Numbered from the stretch's first letter, positions 1 to 11,346 are shown. The stretch is 64,000 bases of DNA from Ricinus communis (GCF_019578655.1 NC_063257.1:6572001-6636000), one strand, 5' to 3'. Numbers and translations are program-made. The notes: generated by a model from the sequence alone, not told the origin.

Positions 1-2338
1 GCCTTTTGATGGAGCTTTGAGCCAACCCTTCTTTTCTTTTCTTTTCTTTTATTTTATATCCTTGGTGGCTCATTTTTCATTTTCCATTTCTTTTGTTTCT
101 TCAAGATTGAGAGGCAAAATTTTGTCAAAACTTGAATAAGGTCCACAGATTGATAGAGGGCCAGCTCCCTTTCCCCTCTCTCTTTCCATCTCTTTTTCTT
201 ATTTATTTGTTTTCTTTTTGGTTTATTTAATTAATTTATTATTTGTTTCTTTCTCTATATATATGTATATTCTCTATTCTCTGTAATGAAACATATTATT
301 TGAACACAACTCATGATCTGCTCCTCACAATGTGGTGATGTGATTGTACTAAAAAAAGAGCCATTAAATTAATAATTACAAAAGATATCACAAGATAATG
401 TTTCAAGAAAATATATATATGTGTAGCATTAGAATATGGGGTTAATTTTTTTCATTTTTCTTTTTCTTTGTTTCCTTTCATTTGTCTGTTCGTTAATATT
501 TATGGACTGTTTCTGCAGCAAACTCTCTCTTAAATATCACACAGATTATTTTCTTCTTTGTCACTTATTTTTGGTCCCACTCCTCTGTAAATTTCACGTT
601 CACATCCTTCCAAACCCCTTTTTTTTCTTTTTAACAAAAAGAAATTCTCTAAATGAGAAAAGAAAATATGTGTGGTTCCATGTTCATTGGCACACCTCAC
701 GAGGTTGCCTGCAGCTTCCTTCTCCTTTCCTTCACTACCCCATTTTCTCTAATTATTTTTATTTATAAAGAAATATAAAGTTTTGCCTAGATTAGAGATA
801 ATTCAGGAGATTGTTCGGTTTAATCTCATTGGTTTAGGAGAAATAATAAGTGGATTCTCAGAACAAGGACTACATTGATTTCAATAATTTATCACTAAAC
901 ATATTTCAATAAACAATGTCCTTAATCATATTATTATTCATTTTTATAAAGTCTATATATATATATATAAGTCAAAAAATTAGAAAGAAATAGCACGACT
1001 TTTTACATACAAGTATACCAACAGAACTAGGTATCTCCAATTATATATATGTGCTCATAGTATTGGTTCAAACCCAACAAAGATATTTTTTGGGTCAACA
1101 AATCTCAAAAAGAGAAAAAGAATCAGAGATTATGGTGCCCTAAAGCTAAGGCTATGTTTGTTTTGAATGAACTTTAGGAGTTGGATGTACATGTGTAAAG
1201 CAACTTTAAGCATCATTTTTTAGTTGCAAAGAACTTCATCTAATATAATAAATATAACTTGAATTTTGAATCCTACTGGTTCCTGGAACCTACAATTACA
1301 ATACAAGACTATGCTTATTATAAGTCACTGTGAATACAGCTATATAAATCTGTGTCCAACAGAAATGTCCTTTTGATCATTATTTTTTTAATACTGGGGC
1401 TAAAAGGGTTCAGGCATAACTTGAGGCTGGAGGTATTAACAAATCTTGCTTTCAAGGAAATAATTATAACTCCAGTGTTGCTTTCAAATTTTGGAAGTTG
1501 GCAAGTGGGCTGTTAATATAGTGCTTAGTGGCAAATTGCAAAAAGTTGGCACTTAGAATTACATATATTTATTGGGAGCAACATGATGACAAGGAGATTT
1601 TAAAAGAAAAAAATGATTGCTAGTCTCTGGATCAGTCACTGCCAATGTTATTGCAAAGGCAAAAATGTAACAGTAACAAATATTAATGATAATGTTAAAA
1701 TGAGTAGTCATTGATCAACCAGCTAGCACTAGAATGGGTCTAAAATGGGGATTTTCAAAAAGGAAATATGACGAAAGAATTAATCATTGAGTATATCTTG
1801 TCAATTACTGTATTTGTAGATGAATCTTGAAATTCATTTTTCATTTCTCAAAACTTTCTAATTAATTTTTTAAAATTTCTTTAGTTATATATTATAAATA
1901 TTTTATATTTTAATGTTGAATGATTGATATACATTTTATTATTTAAATTTAATAAATATACATTACTTATATATGTACTTGGTTTTATTACATGAGTAGA
2001 AATATAAGAGCAAGAATTTTCCTAAATTCTTTAGTGTACAATATGTCGTTGGTCAGCACCTTTATACTGTAGCTCATGTCTCTCATTCTTCAACATTCTC
2101 TGCAAGCGTAATTGGGCTTTATATGGTTTTAGTGCATGTTTAAGCCCAAGCTTAATTGTAGGTTGAACATTTCAGAGTTGCATACTTTGGCAAAGCATAT
2201 ATAAATGAGGAGCAACAAATACATATATACATCTACAAGCTCGGGAAGAAACCAATACTTCGTTTCCGAATGCCTCTTGCGTTTCATTTTCTTTCTAAGG
2301 AATTTACCCTTTTCTTTCCCTTATAAACCACCTGGTAC
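1..2338. other. AT-rich intergenic spacer, no gene seen
   Basis: No convincing coding region. The longest frame (436-768) is a run of Phe and Leu codons from T-rich DNA and has no family signature. The stretch holds CT-rich tracts at the far left, a short TA microsatellite near 955-968 and AT-rich filler. The last 150 bp before position 2360 probably contain the promoter and 5' UTR of the next gene, but I see no distinctive element there. Confidence 0.5.
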
Positions 2339-2359
2339 TTGACAGAATTCCTGAAGTTC

Positions 2360-3084
2360 ATGAGGAAGCAAGAACCAGGAAAAGATGTAAAGGATACAAA
2401 TTCTACAACAGGGCCCAACACCAACAGAGTCATTATCACTGTATATGTAGAATCACCAGGAAAACGTTTGCATCAGAAGATCGATCTAACTAACAAAGCC
2501 ACCACAAACCCATTATTGAAAAGGCCTCAATTCACAAGCACAGAAGGCTACAATCGTCGGGCTGAGCTTCTAGCCTATTCTCGTGAGCTAAGAAACGGTG
2601 GTCCACACCAGACTTGGCAGCGTGCGAGAAACTCAAGGCCCGAGGAGTCCAAGGTAAGAAAATAATGTGCATGGAATTCGGATTGCATGCATGGTATTGG
2701 AACTGAGAAAAATGAAAAAATTTCGCTGATGAACAGATGTGGAAATGGTCAAGTATACCAGTGAGGATCCGAGCGTCACTTCGAAGGATGTTTCGACGAA
2801 ACAGAAGGATCTTTAGGTATGAGAGAATTCGATCGGAGAAGTACAGTGAAGCGGGACAATTCAGTAGAAGACAGAAAAGGGCTCCAAGAAGATACATTAC
2901 AGCTGCTAGTTACTGTGTAAATTTCATTGCCCATTTTAACTTCTGCATCTCGACAGATTTACTATCCAATATACTACTTAATAAATCATCATTCAAACCA
3001 TTATTATGTGTTAATTTGCAGAGAAAATTGAAGCATGTGCTTAAGGAATTATCATGTGGGGTGCGATGTCGAAAGGGGCTATAA
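2360..3084 (+). CDS. small basic protein of unknown function, three exons
   Basis: Exons are inferred at 2360-2653, 2737-2916 and 3022-3084. Both introns begin GTAAG or GTAAA, end CAG and lie between codons. The predicted protein is about 178 aa. I do not recognise the family. The N-terminal third is hydrophilic with a short beta-like core (VIITVYVESP). The middle has a YNRRAELLAYSRELR segment. Exon 2 is strongly basic, with arginine clusters from IRASLRRMFRRNRR to the C-terminal side. The last exon gives a basic tail ending in CRKGL. The upstream in-frame TTG at 2339 follows a stop, so the ATG at 2360 is the likely start. Intron 2 (105 nt) is stop-free and a multiple of three, so a retained form would still read through to the same stop. 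Arginine richness suggests nucleic-acid binding or nuclear targeting, but that is inference only. Confidence 0.6.
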
Positions 3085-4755
3085 AAGTCGGCTGCTGGAG
3101 AAAGAGTGATGGGTGGAAAAAATATCTGCGGCTTGAGCTTCTCTAACTATGTAATTTGTTACAATTTGATTGTGTCAGAGAAGAGTTCATGCGAATTCTG
3201 AGTCCTATTCGGTTTATCCAAAAATTTAGGATCTTTTGGTAACTGAAATCTTTCACAGATTTTAGAGTCTTTGTGGCATCAACATAAAGCAATTCCATGA
3301 AATATTTCTTCCTATTAAGATAGTCAGTCCATAATGATTTTAGCACGTCACTCGATCCTTTACATAATTTAAGCGATATCATAGGAGCTGAAGAGATGTT
3401 TTAGATAGACCGAGTCTAATTTCTCCAGTTGTTGGAATACCTATGAAATAACTCTTTGTAATGCAAGTTTTGGAACATGAACTTTTCTACTTGTTAAGCA
3501 AGTCTTTTAATTAGAGATGCTTATCATCGAAAATAAAAAAGGATTACTTACTAAATAAATCTTAAACCTTGTATTTATTTTGAAATTTAGCATGTGGGTT
3601 CATTTGTTTCTAATATTACCACGATCAAAATGGATACTTTCATTTTAACACTGTGAATTAAGAAATAGAACTTGGGACTAATTAGTTAAAATCCTAGAAA
3701 TCTAAGGTTTGAAAGAGTTTTTGCAAGAAATGACAAAACAAAATAAAAAGAAATGGATAAGGGGTTAAACTGTTACATCTTCTGAATCCTAACAGAGATT
3801 AGTGAAATGTTAGAAAGAATTATTATTGTTAGATCATTTGTTTATTTATTTAAATAACATTAATGATTCTAATGTCAATAAATTTTTATTATCTAAGAAT
3901 TAGAATTAAATGCCAACTATATATTAAAATTAAAAAATAGTTCAGAATACCGAATTCATTTGATAATTAAGTGAGGAAAGGGTGAAAGTAACAAATTAAA
4001 GCAAAGGTTGAGAATAAGTAGATCGCTTGTGAGAAAACAAAAGAGTATATGTATATGCTATTCAAAAGAATCTGAGAAAATAAAGCATAGTTTAGCTGGA
4101 AGCATGAAAATGATATGTTGCCTTTACATTTATAAAATTGTTTTATATTAAGGGTTTCAATTGCTTAGACTTTGACATATTAATGTGCCTACTGTAATTA
4201 GTAGCATGAAAATTAATATCTAGCTCAAGGGAAACTTAGAAAGTGATTAATATACCTAGCTCTCTGAAAGTCTTCAAGATCTATCGCAATATATCTATAT
4301 GTATTCGTCGTCTCTTTTAATGCACATTGGAAAAGCAATTGAATTCTAAACCAAAAATTGAAGCCAAAACTCATCCATATTTTACTATATGATGATAGAT
4401 CATTCTCTCAAAACTTGAAAAATAATAATAAATTCATGTAATGTATGTTGGTGGCATTTTTCTATTACGAAAAAATTGGAGATAAGATGCATTTTTCTTT
4501 GTGCTTGATAGTAACAAGTGAAAATAATAGTAACGAGTATTCAACAACACTTGTCTAGGCAGAGGATAATAGAATTTTACTGTCACAATTAGCATATCTA
4601 ACCCCCACAAGTTGAGGATAAAGAATTAATACCATGACCTTCAGAGCATAAGAATCTACCTTTTCTTTTTCTCATGCTTTATCTCAGCACTTGGGCACCA
4701 CAAAGAATAATCATCTTCTCTTCTTCTTCTATTAATAGGCTCTGCTTCAGCAGAA
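3085..4755. other. intergenic spacer, no gene seen
   Basis: Contains the probable 3' UTR of the upstream gene, then AT-rich sequence without introns or motifs that can be assembled into a gene. A 79-codon frame on the minus strand (3143-3382) is open but has no family signature, so I do not call it. Confidence 0.4.
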
Positions 4756-5262
4756 ATGCAAAGACAAGTTCTCATTCTTTTCCTCAGCATATCCATGGCT
4801 CTGACCGCATCCCTCTCTGCAGAAATCGAGACATTGAACCAAGTCTTGTGTCTGGTGGAGGCGTTTAGAGCCTTTGACTCGGACAATGATGGTTCGATTA
4901 CAACTGCTGAGCTTGGTGGCATCTTGGGATCACTTGGCTACAATGCTAGCAAACAAGACGTGAGGGCAATGATGCAGCAAGGAGACACTAACAAGGATGG
5001 TTTACTTAGCATGGACGAGTTCCTGGAGATGAACACAAAGGATATTGAACTTGGTGTGCTAGGAAACATTCTCAAGACAGCCTCTGAAGCTCTTGACGCC
5101 GATGAGGCTGTGACGCCGGGGGAGTTATGTGAAGTTATACAGAACGGGGGAACAGATATTTCCTTGGAGACTTGCCAGCATATTGTTGCTTCCATGGATG
5201 GGGATGGGGATGGGGCTATTACCTTTGAGGACTTGCAGCTAATAGTTAATTCCCTTATCTAG
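4756..5262 (+). CDS. calmodulin-like EF-hand calcium-binding protein
   Basis: Intronless gene for a 168-aa protein with four EF-hand positions in two pairs. Loop 1 (residues 41-52, D-D-D-G-I-E pattern) and loop 2 (77-88, DTNKDGLLSMDE) look fully competent for calcium. Loop 3 (from D114) is two residues short and lacks the central Gly, so it probably does not bind. Loop 4 (148-159) is DGDGDGAITFED, with Asp in place of the usual Glu at position 12. The architecture fits plant calmodulin-like (CML) calcium sensors, which act by binding target proteins when cytosolic calcium rises. There are two in-frame starts, 4756 and 4795. The shorter one (MALTASLS...) is what I expect for the family. The longer one adds a hydrophobic leader that resembles a signal peptide. 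The family call is secure; the exact CML number is not. Confidence 0.85.
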   Translation: MQRQVLILFLSISMALTASLSAEIETLNQVLCLVEAFRAFDSDNDGSITTAELGGILGSLGYNASKQDVRAMMQQGDTNKDGLLSMDEFLEMNTKDIELGVLGNILKTASEALDADEAVTPGELCEVIQNGGTDISLETCQHIVASMDGDGDGAITFEDLQLIVNSLI

Positions 5263-5852
5263 TTCCAAGTCCTAGTATATTATAATCTAATATTAAAGAA
5301 CCACTCATATGTAGACTGCAATGGGTTATGTTATATAATTTTTAAGAGCAAGAAGAAACATGTAGTAGATCTCTTATTACTAATAAATCTCTACTTGTTC
5401 ATCTTTTCTGTTACCTAACATGCAATATGCAAAACTTTCTACTCACTGAACCATCTATTCTTATGAGGTTTTATTGATTCACTTCTCTCTCAAGCTACTA
5501 AGATATGGCTAAAACAGCGCTCCTGTTGGGGACAACTTAACCCAATCAACCGTATAAAGCAAGCAGCAAACAGGAATCAGCGAATTACAATTGAAATTTC
5601 ATCCATTCATTCATTCTTGTCAGTGATTGCATCAAACGAATGCACGCAAACGGTTAATACTGTAAAACAACATACTACAGAACCCTATTCTTCACAGTGT
5701 AATCAACAATTTAAACCTTCACAAACTACAATCAAGCTTCCTTCTCTACATAAACCCAAACCCTCAAAAGCGCATAAACACAAAGCATGCGAAGAATCAG
5801 GAGCCCTTGGTAGGTGAATCCCCAAAGCAAGGTCGCGCTACTGTAATAGCCA
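5263..5852. other. intergenic, 3' flank of the CML gene
   Basis: Begins with the likely 3' UTR of the EF-hand gene, with AATAAA-like signals near 5380. The rest could equally be 3' UTR of a minus-strand transcript. The 66-codon plus-strand frame at 5617-5817 has no recognisable domain. Confidence 0.35.
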
Positions 5853-5990
5853 TCAAAATGGTAGTCCTACACTCATGGCTAACACGTCCACCAAGCCCAG
5901 CAAAATCCACCAAATTAACAGCACAGCCAAATAAGAAAAACACCAGTACAATGAGCTATCTTTAACGAAGAAAACAAATTCCACAGCCAT
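5853..5990 (-). CDS. short hydrophobic ORF, 45 aa, doubtful
   Basis: ATG at 5990, stop at 5853-5855. The predicted peptide starts MAVEFVFFVKDSSLYW and then has one strongly hydrophobic stretch (LAVLLIWWILLGLVDVLA) that could span a membrane. It follows, in a different frame, another short hydrophobic minus-strand ORF (6012-6278). The two could be exons of one small membrane-protein gene, or both could be chance. I know no family match. Confidence is low because the ORF is short and no splice pair joining the two is obvious. Confidence 0.15.
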   Translation of the reverse strand: MAVEFVFFVKDSSLYWCFSYLAVLLIWWILLGLVDVLAMSVGLPF

Positions 5991-6011
5991 CTTCACATAC
6001 AACCATTCTTA

Positions 6012-6278
6012 TTAACCCCTCGAAGCTTCTTTTAAGTAGTAGACCAAAGGAAACCACAAAATGCCAATAGCAGCGAATAGTAGTGCAGCATTACCTCTAT
6101 GTGTGCACAAAAGTGGCCATAGCACCAATAAAACATAGTGTTGAAGGGATAGCGAAGATGGTTCACTGCTTAAATCGAAAAGAAGACGAAGGAAGTGAAA
6201 CCTCTTCTTCGTCTCTGTTTCACGAATTCCTGCGCCTTGTATAGATGGCAGAAAACTAAAAATAATTGCGCTTTCCAT
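6012..6278 (-). CDS. hypothetical 88-aa ORF with C-terminal hydrophobic segment, doubtful
   Basis: Open from ATG at 6278 to TAA at 6012. The N-terminal half is polar and basic (RETETKKRFHFLRLLFDL). The C-terminal half is hydrophobic, with a possible membrane segment (NAALLFAAIGILWFPLVYYL) followed by KEASRG. The composition is more protein-like than the surrounding spacer, but I recognise no family and no promoter or splice evidence supports it. It could be a small membrane protein, an exon of a minus-strand transcript, or non-coding. Confidence 0.25.
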   Translation of the reverse strand: MESAIIFSFLPSIQGAGIRETETKKRFHFLRLLFDLSSEPSSLSLQHYVLLVLWPLLCTHRGNAALLFAAIGILWFPLVYYLKEASRG

Positions 6279-7157
6279 TGACGGAGATTGAGATTAATAC
6301 AGTGCAAATATCTGCACTTTTTTAAATTTCTTTTAAATTCATCTAAAATCATATTTTCTTAATGATGCAAACTGATACTGCTTGCTGTATAAATTTCACT
6401 GAGATACAAATATGAATCAATTAAACATCGTATAGATTAATTGCTACATAATCCAAATGAACTCTATGGTAGTACAAGCCTAGTGTTAAATCACTGAACG
6501 TGATTGACCAAACTCTGTATGTTGCTTTAGCTAAACGTTTCTTTGAATCCACTCAGAAATTATTAGAGAAATTCGTGGACTTTCTCAGATTTCCTAGTTG
6601 CGTATGTACAGCTCGAAAACAAACTGTTATTGAGTTTCAAAGTAAACAAGACTTACCCATAAACTTTTCGGATATATATATATATTTTCAACTGGCTATA
6701 AAGATTCATTTATGTTGATAAATTTGAAAACTTTTAGCTTTTCTTGTCCTTTAAAAAATAACAGAGGGATGTGGCATTAAAATTTATGGTAGCTGAAATG
6801 AAATAAGTAGACTGATCCATGAAAGTTTCTCACCTAAATTTCTTTGTTTTCATCCAATGGTCGGCCAACACCCAATAGCAACACATTGCGTGAATTATAC
6901 AGCAACAAAAGATGGTCCTCTCTCTGATGTCTTTAATGGTGCTGCTATCTTCCAAACTCAAAAAGTCTTGTACAAATTGGAAAGCTCTCACCACTGCCCG
7001 CAACATTTGAATTTTAAGGTCGTTCAACTTCAACAATTCTGCTTATCTCGAATATGTTTGGAAAGGTAAGGCTCTAAACAAAGGTGAATTTTTTGCTGGC
7101 TCCGATAAAAATTCCAAAAAGAAAGATATGTACAAGAAGTCACATAATTTCTTTTCC

Positions 7158-7193
7158 TCCTTCTTCTTCTTCTTCTTCTTCTTGTATATATAA
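7158..7193. repeat. TTC trinucleotide microsatellite
   Basis: About ten TTC units upstream of the 6-phosphogluconolactonase gene, well outside coding sequence. Confidence 0.85.
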
Positions 7194-8189
7194 TTTAGCA
7201 TCCACAGTGTTAATAATTGCGAATTTTATCAATTTTATATTTGAGACGGATTAAAATGTACCAAAAACTTATCGAAATTGTGTTATGTTTTAATTTCATA
7301 TGTTCTTACTTGTAAGAGTATCAATGTTGAAATTAGATTTTCAAAAACAAAATTCATATTTCTGAAATTTTTAGTTTGAAAGTGAATGATATTTCTTTAT
7401 CCATATCAATAGTTATTAAGATTTACAGTAAGTTGGGTTGATTCTATTAAGCTAGCTATTATAATTGACATAAAATTAAATCTTAAAAAAAAAATTGAAA
7501 TTCGTCTTTATCCAGAAGGGATGAATAAAGAGAGGGTCGTCGGTTTTAGTTGCATCCTATTTAATTTGAAATGAAAGGATTAAATGTTAACACAGCAATA
7601 ACTGACGGTGGCTCATTGTTCTTGGCGATTGGCTTATTATTTTCTTATTTTTACTGGCCGAGCAATAAATTCACTACAATAACTTCGAGCTTATCCAATT
7701 TAGTCCAATCAAATCATTGAAAAATGAGGGCAAATCATTTACCTGTGTATTATTAAAATGTCTTTGATTATTACACATAATTAATTAACTTCCTATTTGA
7801 CATGAAATGAAACTCTTCTTGTAAAAAGCATGGCTTTAGATAAAAATGCTTTCCTTTACATGTTAAATGAAATTTAGTTGCTTATAATTAACTTGTTTAA
7901 GTTAATTTTATAACAGAAAAAATTATTATTCAGGTTTAGTGTATGTTCCATCTATATATTAAATGGATAGATAATTGACATATATTCATAAAGTTTTAAA
8001 TGTTAAGACATATATGAATTATCTAATATCAGAGTGTGAAATATTTATATATATATATATATAAATAAGGATTACTTTACTGTTAGTTATGATGCATAGG
8101 ACAAGGGCAGAAATAATAGAAGCCAAAAAATAGAAAAGCAACAAAAGGATAGCAAAGTAAATTTGAGAGTGAAAACAAAATATTAACGC

Positions 8190-8197
8190 TAGGGTTT
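8190..8197 (+). promoter_or_regulatory. telo-box-like element (TAGGGTTT)
   Basis: The sequence TAGGGTTT lies about 260 bp upstream of the 6-phosphogluconolactonase start codon. Telo-boxes of this form are common in plant promoters and 5' UTRs of genes expressed in dividing cells. One copy in AT-rich DNA can arise by chance. Confidence 0.35.
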
Positions 8198-8459
8198 CCA
8201 GGCTAAGCACTTCTCCTTTCTTGACGGAGGAGAGATCGATGTGCGTAGTAATTTAATGTACCACACTTCTTTAAGTAACGTTGACAGCCCACATCCATCG
8301 TTTTCAAGTCGAGCGTGCTATGCTTTGTTTTCTTGCTTTTATTTCTCTTTTTTTTTTGTCTTATATGAGATTTTCTTTTTTCAAGTTAAAAGAAAAAGGA
8401 TAGTTATTTTTCGTGCGCAGATACTTGATTGAGAGAAAAGAGAGAAGCTAGAGAGGTAG

Positions 8460-10383
8460 ATGGAAATGGAGAAGAGAGATCCAGAGCTCAGGTTGTTTGA
8501 TAGCAGTGAGGAGCTATCCTCAGGGCTTGCTGATTATATTCATGAAATTTCAGAGTCTGCTATAAAAGAGAGAGGTTCTTTTTCCATTGTTCTCTCCGGA
8601 GGAGATGTACCAAGACGCTTGGGGTGCGTACTACTATTACCTACCTGCTTTTCCCTCTGTCTCTCTCCCTCTATGTAAAACTTAATTGTTATAGCTTTCT
8701 TTATTTTTCTGTGAACACAATTTTGTTTCTTGTTTCAATGGTTCTATTTTTCAGAGAAGTTAACATGCAGGAATGTTATTCCGTTCTCATTTTTGAGATT
8801 GTGAGAACGGCCTCTCTGAATCACTATGGTTTGTTATATATATATATATAAATTCATGATTGTATGCATGTAATGTGGAATGTTAATGTAGGACGCTAAC
8901 AAGGTCAGCGTTCTTGAAAATGGTGGAGTGGTCGAAATGGCATGTGTTTTGGGCTGAGGAGAACGTGGTTGCTAAGAGACACCCTGATAGCTTTTACTGG
9001 CAATCCAAAGAGTATTTCCTCTCCAAGGTCCTCTCTCAAATGTTTATTCTGTAATCTGCTTCAACTTTTTCTTTTCAAGTTAATCAAAAATACTACAACA
9101 ATAGCAGAATACAGTTTACATATTACATTTCTTGCACATCTATCTATCACTCTTCAAAAATTTCTTCTATTTCATATTTTATACTAATTGACAAGTTTTA
9201 GGGTTTCATTTGGATTAAGAAAACATGTAATTGGTTTAATTATAAAGAAAATAGAGCAATAACTAAATTATTTTTCTATAGATATATTTAAAATTTAGTA
9301 TATACCTCTTCTATAAACTTATAAAATTTTACAAAACCAATTATAAATAAGGTTAATATAAAAAAAGAAAAAAAAATAAAATGACAAATAATTGAGATTT
9401 CTTTTATTTTAAAAAAAATCAATTAGTAAGTGACAAGATCGATTATTCTTATATATATTAGATGATATTTTTTTTATAGCGAATGTAAAGGAGATGTTAC
9501 TCCTATTATATATTTTATAGTCTACAACCTATTTAATGAATTTTAATAAATAAATAAAAATAATTAATGACTAAAGTATTAGGCTATTTAAACCGGTTGA
9601 AGTTTAATCTTTAATTAATTTTTTTTTTTAATATTATCTATTGATTTAGTTATTTTAACGATAAGTTTTTAAAAGAATGAAATCGCGTAATTATATAGAA
9701 TAATGTTTAGAAATAGCATGTTCAAAAAGAAAAAGTACGCTGAAGATAAAACTTGATCCAGTTATGAATTGATAAGCAATTCAACATTAATGAAGAATTT
9801 TATTCAAGATCTCCTTATTCTCGCCCAGACAACCCATCTCTTTTTTTTTTTTTGTTAATGTTCATTTTTGTTCTTTCAACAGGTTCCTATACCGCCAGCT
9901 CATATTGTTCCAGTAAGCCATGGCGTACCGGGAGACGCTGCAGCTGAAACGTATGAATTCTCAATCAGGCAACAACTCAGAAATCGAACGGTCTCAGTTT
10001 CTCTATCAAGCGATTGTCCCAAATTTGACCTTATCCTCTTAAGCCTCAGACTCGACGGCCACGTGGCGTCCCTTTATCCTAACTATCCCGTACTTGGAGA
10101 CGTCACGCAGTGGGTTTCACGTGTCTTGATAGACGAGACTAAAGAGCGAGTAATTCTTAGGCTCCCTGTTATTAATGCCGCTGCCCACGTGGCTATTATC
10201 GCCTCTGGAGCTGATGTGGCACCTCTATTCCTGGATGCAATGATGGGTCATAATAAGCCCATTGGATCCGCTCCAGCTCAGACGATCAGGCCCAAAGATG
10301 GGAAGCTGGTCTGGTTCGTAGATACTAGTGCTGCCTCCTTGTTTTTACATGGGGGAGGATATTCTGCCACCTCAAATTCATAA
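8460..10383 (+). CDS. 6-phosphogluconolactonase
   Basis: Hydrolyses 6-phosphoglucono-delta-lactone to 6-phosphogluconate, the second step of the oxidative pentose phosphate pathway. Exons are inferred at 8460-8623, 8892-9027 and 9883-10383. The phases agree and give 266 aa, the size of the cytosolic plant enzymes. Motifs in order: IVLSGGDVPRRLG (residues 43-55), the phosphate-binding strand; HVFWAEENVVAKRHPDS (72-88), the plant form of the DER region; PKFDLILLSLRLDGHVASLYP (146-166), holding the catalytic-site DGH; and a C-terminal GKLVWFVD. No transit peptide is obvious, so cytosol or peroxisome is more likely than plastid. One oddity: the usual GMGxDGH is SLRLDGH here, so two conserved glycines before Asp158 are lost. 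The intron 2 donor (GTCCTC) is weak but required by frame. A divergent or partly decayed copy is possible. Confidence 0.88.
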
Positions 10384-10932
10384 AATCTACTAGACTGTAT
10401 AGCTTAGAGATGTGATTATGTTTCATCTTTGCATATTTGCCATTTTCATTTTCTCTGGTAGCTTCATGAGCAAGGTGTTTCTTTTCTAGCTAATACAAAA
10501 ATATATCAACAATTTAAAAATTAATCTCTTTCAAAATGGAGTTATATGATTTCTGGATGGCCTTGCTGCTGTCTTCTATCCCTGTGAAGTTATATTTTTC
10601 CATGGACATGAGATGTGTGTGATATATGACTCATCATCAGCACACCCTAAATAACTTTGTGAATCACTCGCATACGCAAGCAAACCAACCGAAATGCAAC
10701 TTACATTTTTGTGTTTCTCCGTGATGCACGCAAGAATTAATCGACAATAATGTTATTGTGATGCTGATATGCCAATACGTGATTTAGTCACTAGAATTTA
10801 GAACTAAGAAATGCACAGCAGAAGAACCCATTTTCAGATACGAGGGTGCATGATCTTTTCCTAATAAAAGAAGCCTAGAACCAAAATTTTCATTATACCA
10901 GCTTCTTAACCTTACCTCACTAAGAAAGAAAA
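10384..10932. other. intergenic, 3' flank of PGL and promoter of the glycine-rich gene
   Basis: No ORF of note. The distal part probably acts as promoter for the glycine-rich protein starting at 10933. I see no strong TATA box at the expected distance. Confidence 0.35.
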
Positions 10933-11346
10933 ATGGCAATAAAGCTGGAGGAATATGTGAAAGTAATGCTTGTGTTACTTGCGTTTGCAGGTCACCTCCA
11001 TGCTCATGATATGCCTACTGAAAACAATGAAACAGCCTCAGCACCAACTGATCAAGGGGACAACACAGGCGGTACGGACCACAGTGAAGGGTGGGTATAC
11101 CGTTGTGGTTGTGATGCCGCCCCTGATGGAAGTTGGAATTACAATTGGGGTACAGGTTCAGGGCCTGATGGCAGTACTTACGGGTATGGATCGGGCTCAG
11201 GTCAGAGCCCTGATGGTGGAGGATTTGGGTTCGGTTGGGGCAGCTCTAGTTCATCTGCTGCTGGAAGCACTGATTCTTATGGATTTGGCACCGGTGATGG
11301 GGATGGCAGCTACTGGTTAGAAAATGATCCAAATCATGGTGTCTAA
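10933..11346 (+). CDS. secreted glycine-rich protein, first of tandem pair
   Basis: Single-exon gene for a 137-aa protein. Residues 1-24 form a convincing signal peptide: a charged start, a hydrophobic core VMLVLLAFAGHL, and a cleavage site after HLHA. The mature chain starts with an acidic, Thr- and Asn-rich stretch, then has a CGC motif. After that it is Gly, Ser, Tyr, Asp and Trp rich, with blocks such as GSWNYNWGTGSGP, YGYGSGSG and GGFGFGWGSSSSS. It is low in basic residues, unlike classical cell-wall glycine-rich proteins. An apoplastic or cell-wall role is inferred from the leader and composition. The block GSWxYNWxTGSGP and the block GGFGFGWG recur in the next gene, so the two are paralogues. 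Other frames through this region are shadows. Confidence 0.75.
   Translation: MAIKLEEYVKVMLVLLAFAGHLHAHDMPTENNETASAPTDQGDNTGGTDHSEGWVYRCGCDAAPDGSWNYNWGTGSGPDGSTYGYGSGSGQSPDGGGFGFGWGSSSSSAAGSTDSYGFGTGDGDGSYWLENDPNHGV

Larger units (their letters stand above)
6279..8459. other. intergenic spacer with TTC microsatellite
   Basis: No gene assembled. Frames on both strands around 6830-7069 are open for about 70 codons but show no domain. A TTC repeat lies at about 7158-7193 and a TA repeat at about 8045-8063. The last 250 bp form the upstream region of the 6-phosphogluconolactonase gene. Confidence 0.4.

Noticed and set aside
436..768. 110-codon plus-strand frame
   Set aside because: Phe/Leu-rich translation of a T-rich tract. 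No signature, and no splice or promoter context.
3143..3382. 79-codon minus-strand frame in the 3' flank of the Arg-rich gene
   Set aside because: No family motif. It lies in probable 3' UTR of the opposite gene, and one open frame of this size is expected by chance.
4656..5195. Antisense frames over the EF-hand gene
   Set aside because: Mirror frames of a real coding region; their composition reflects the sense codons.
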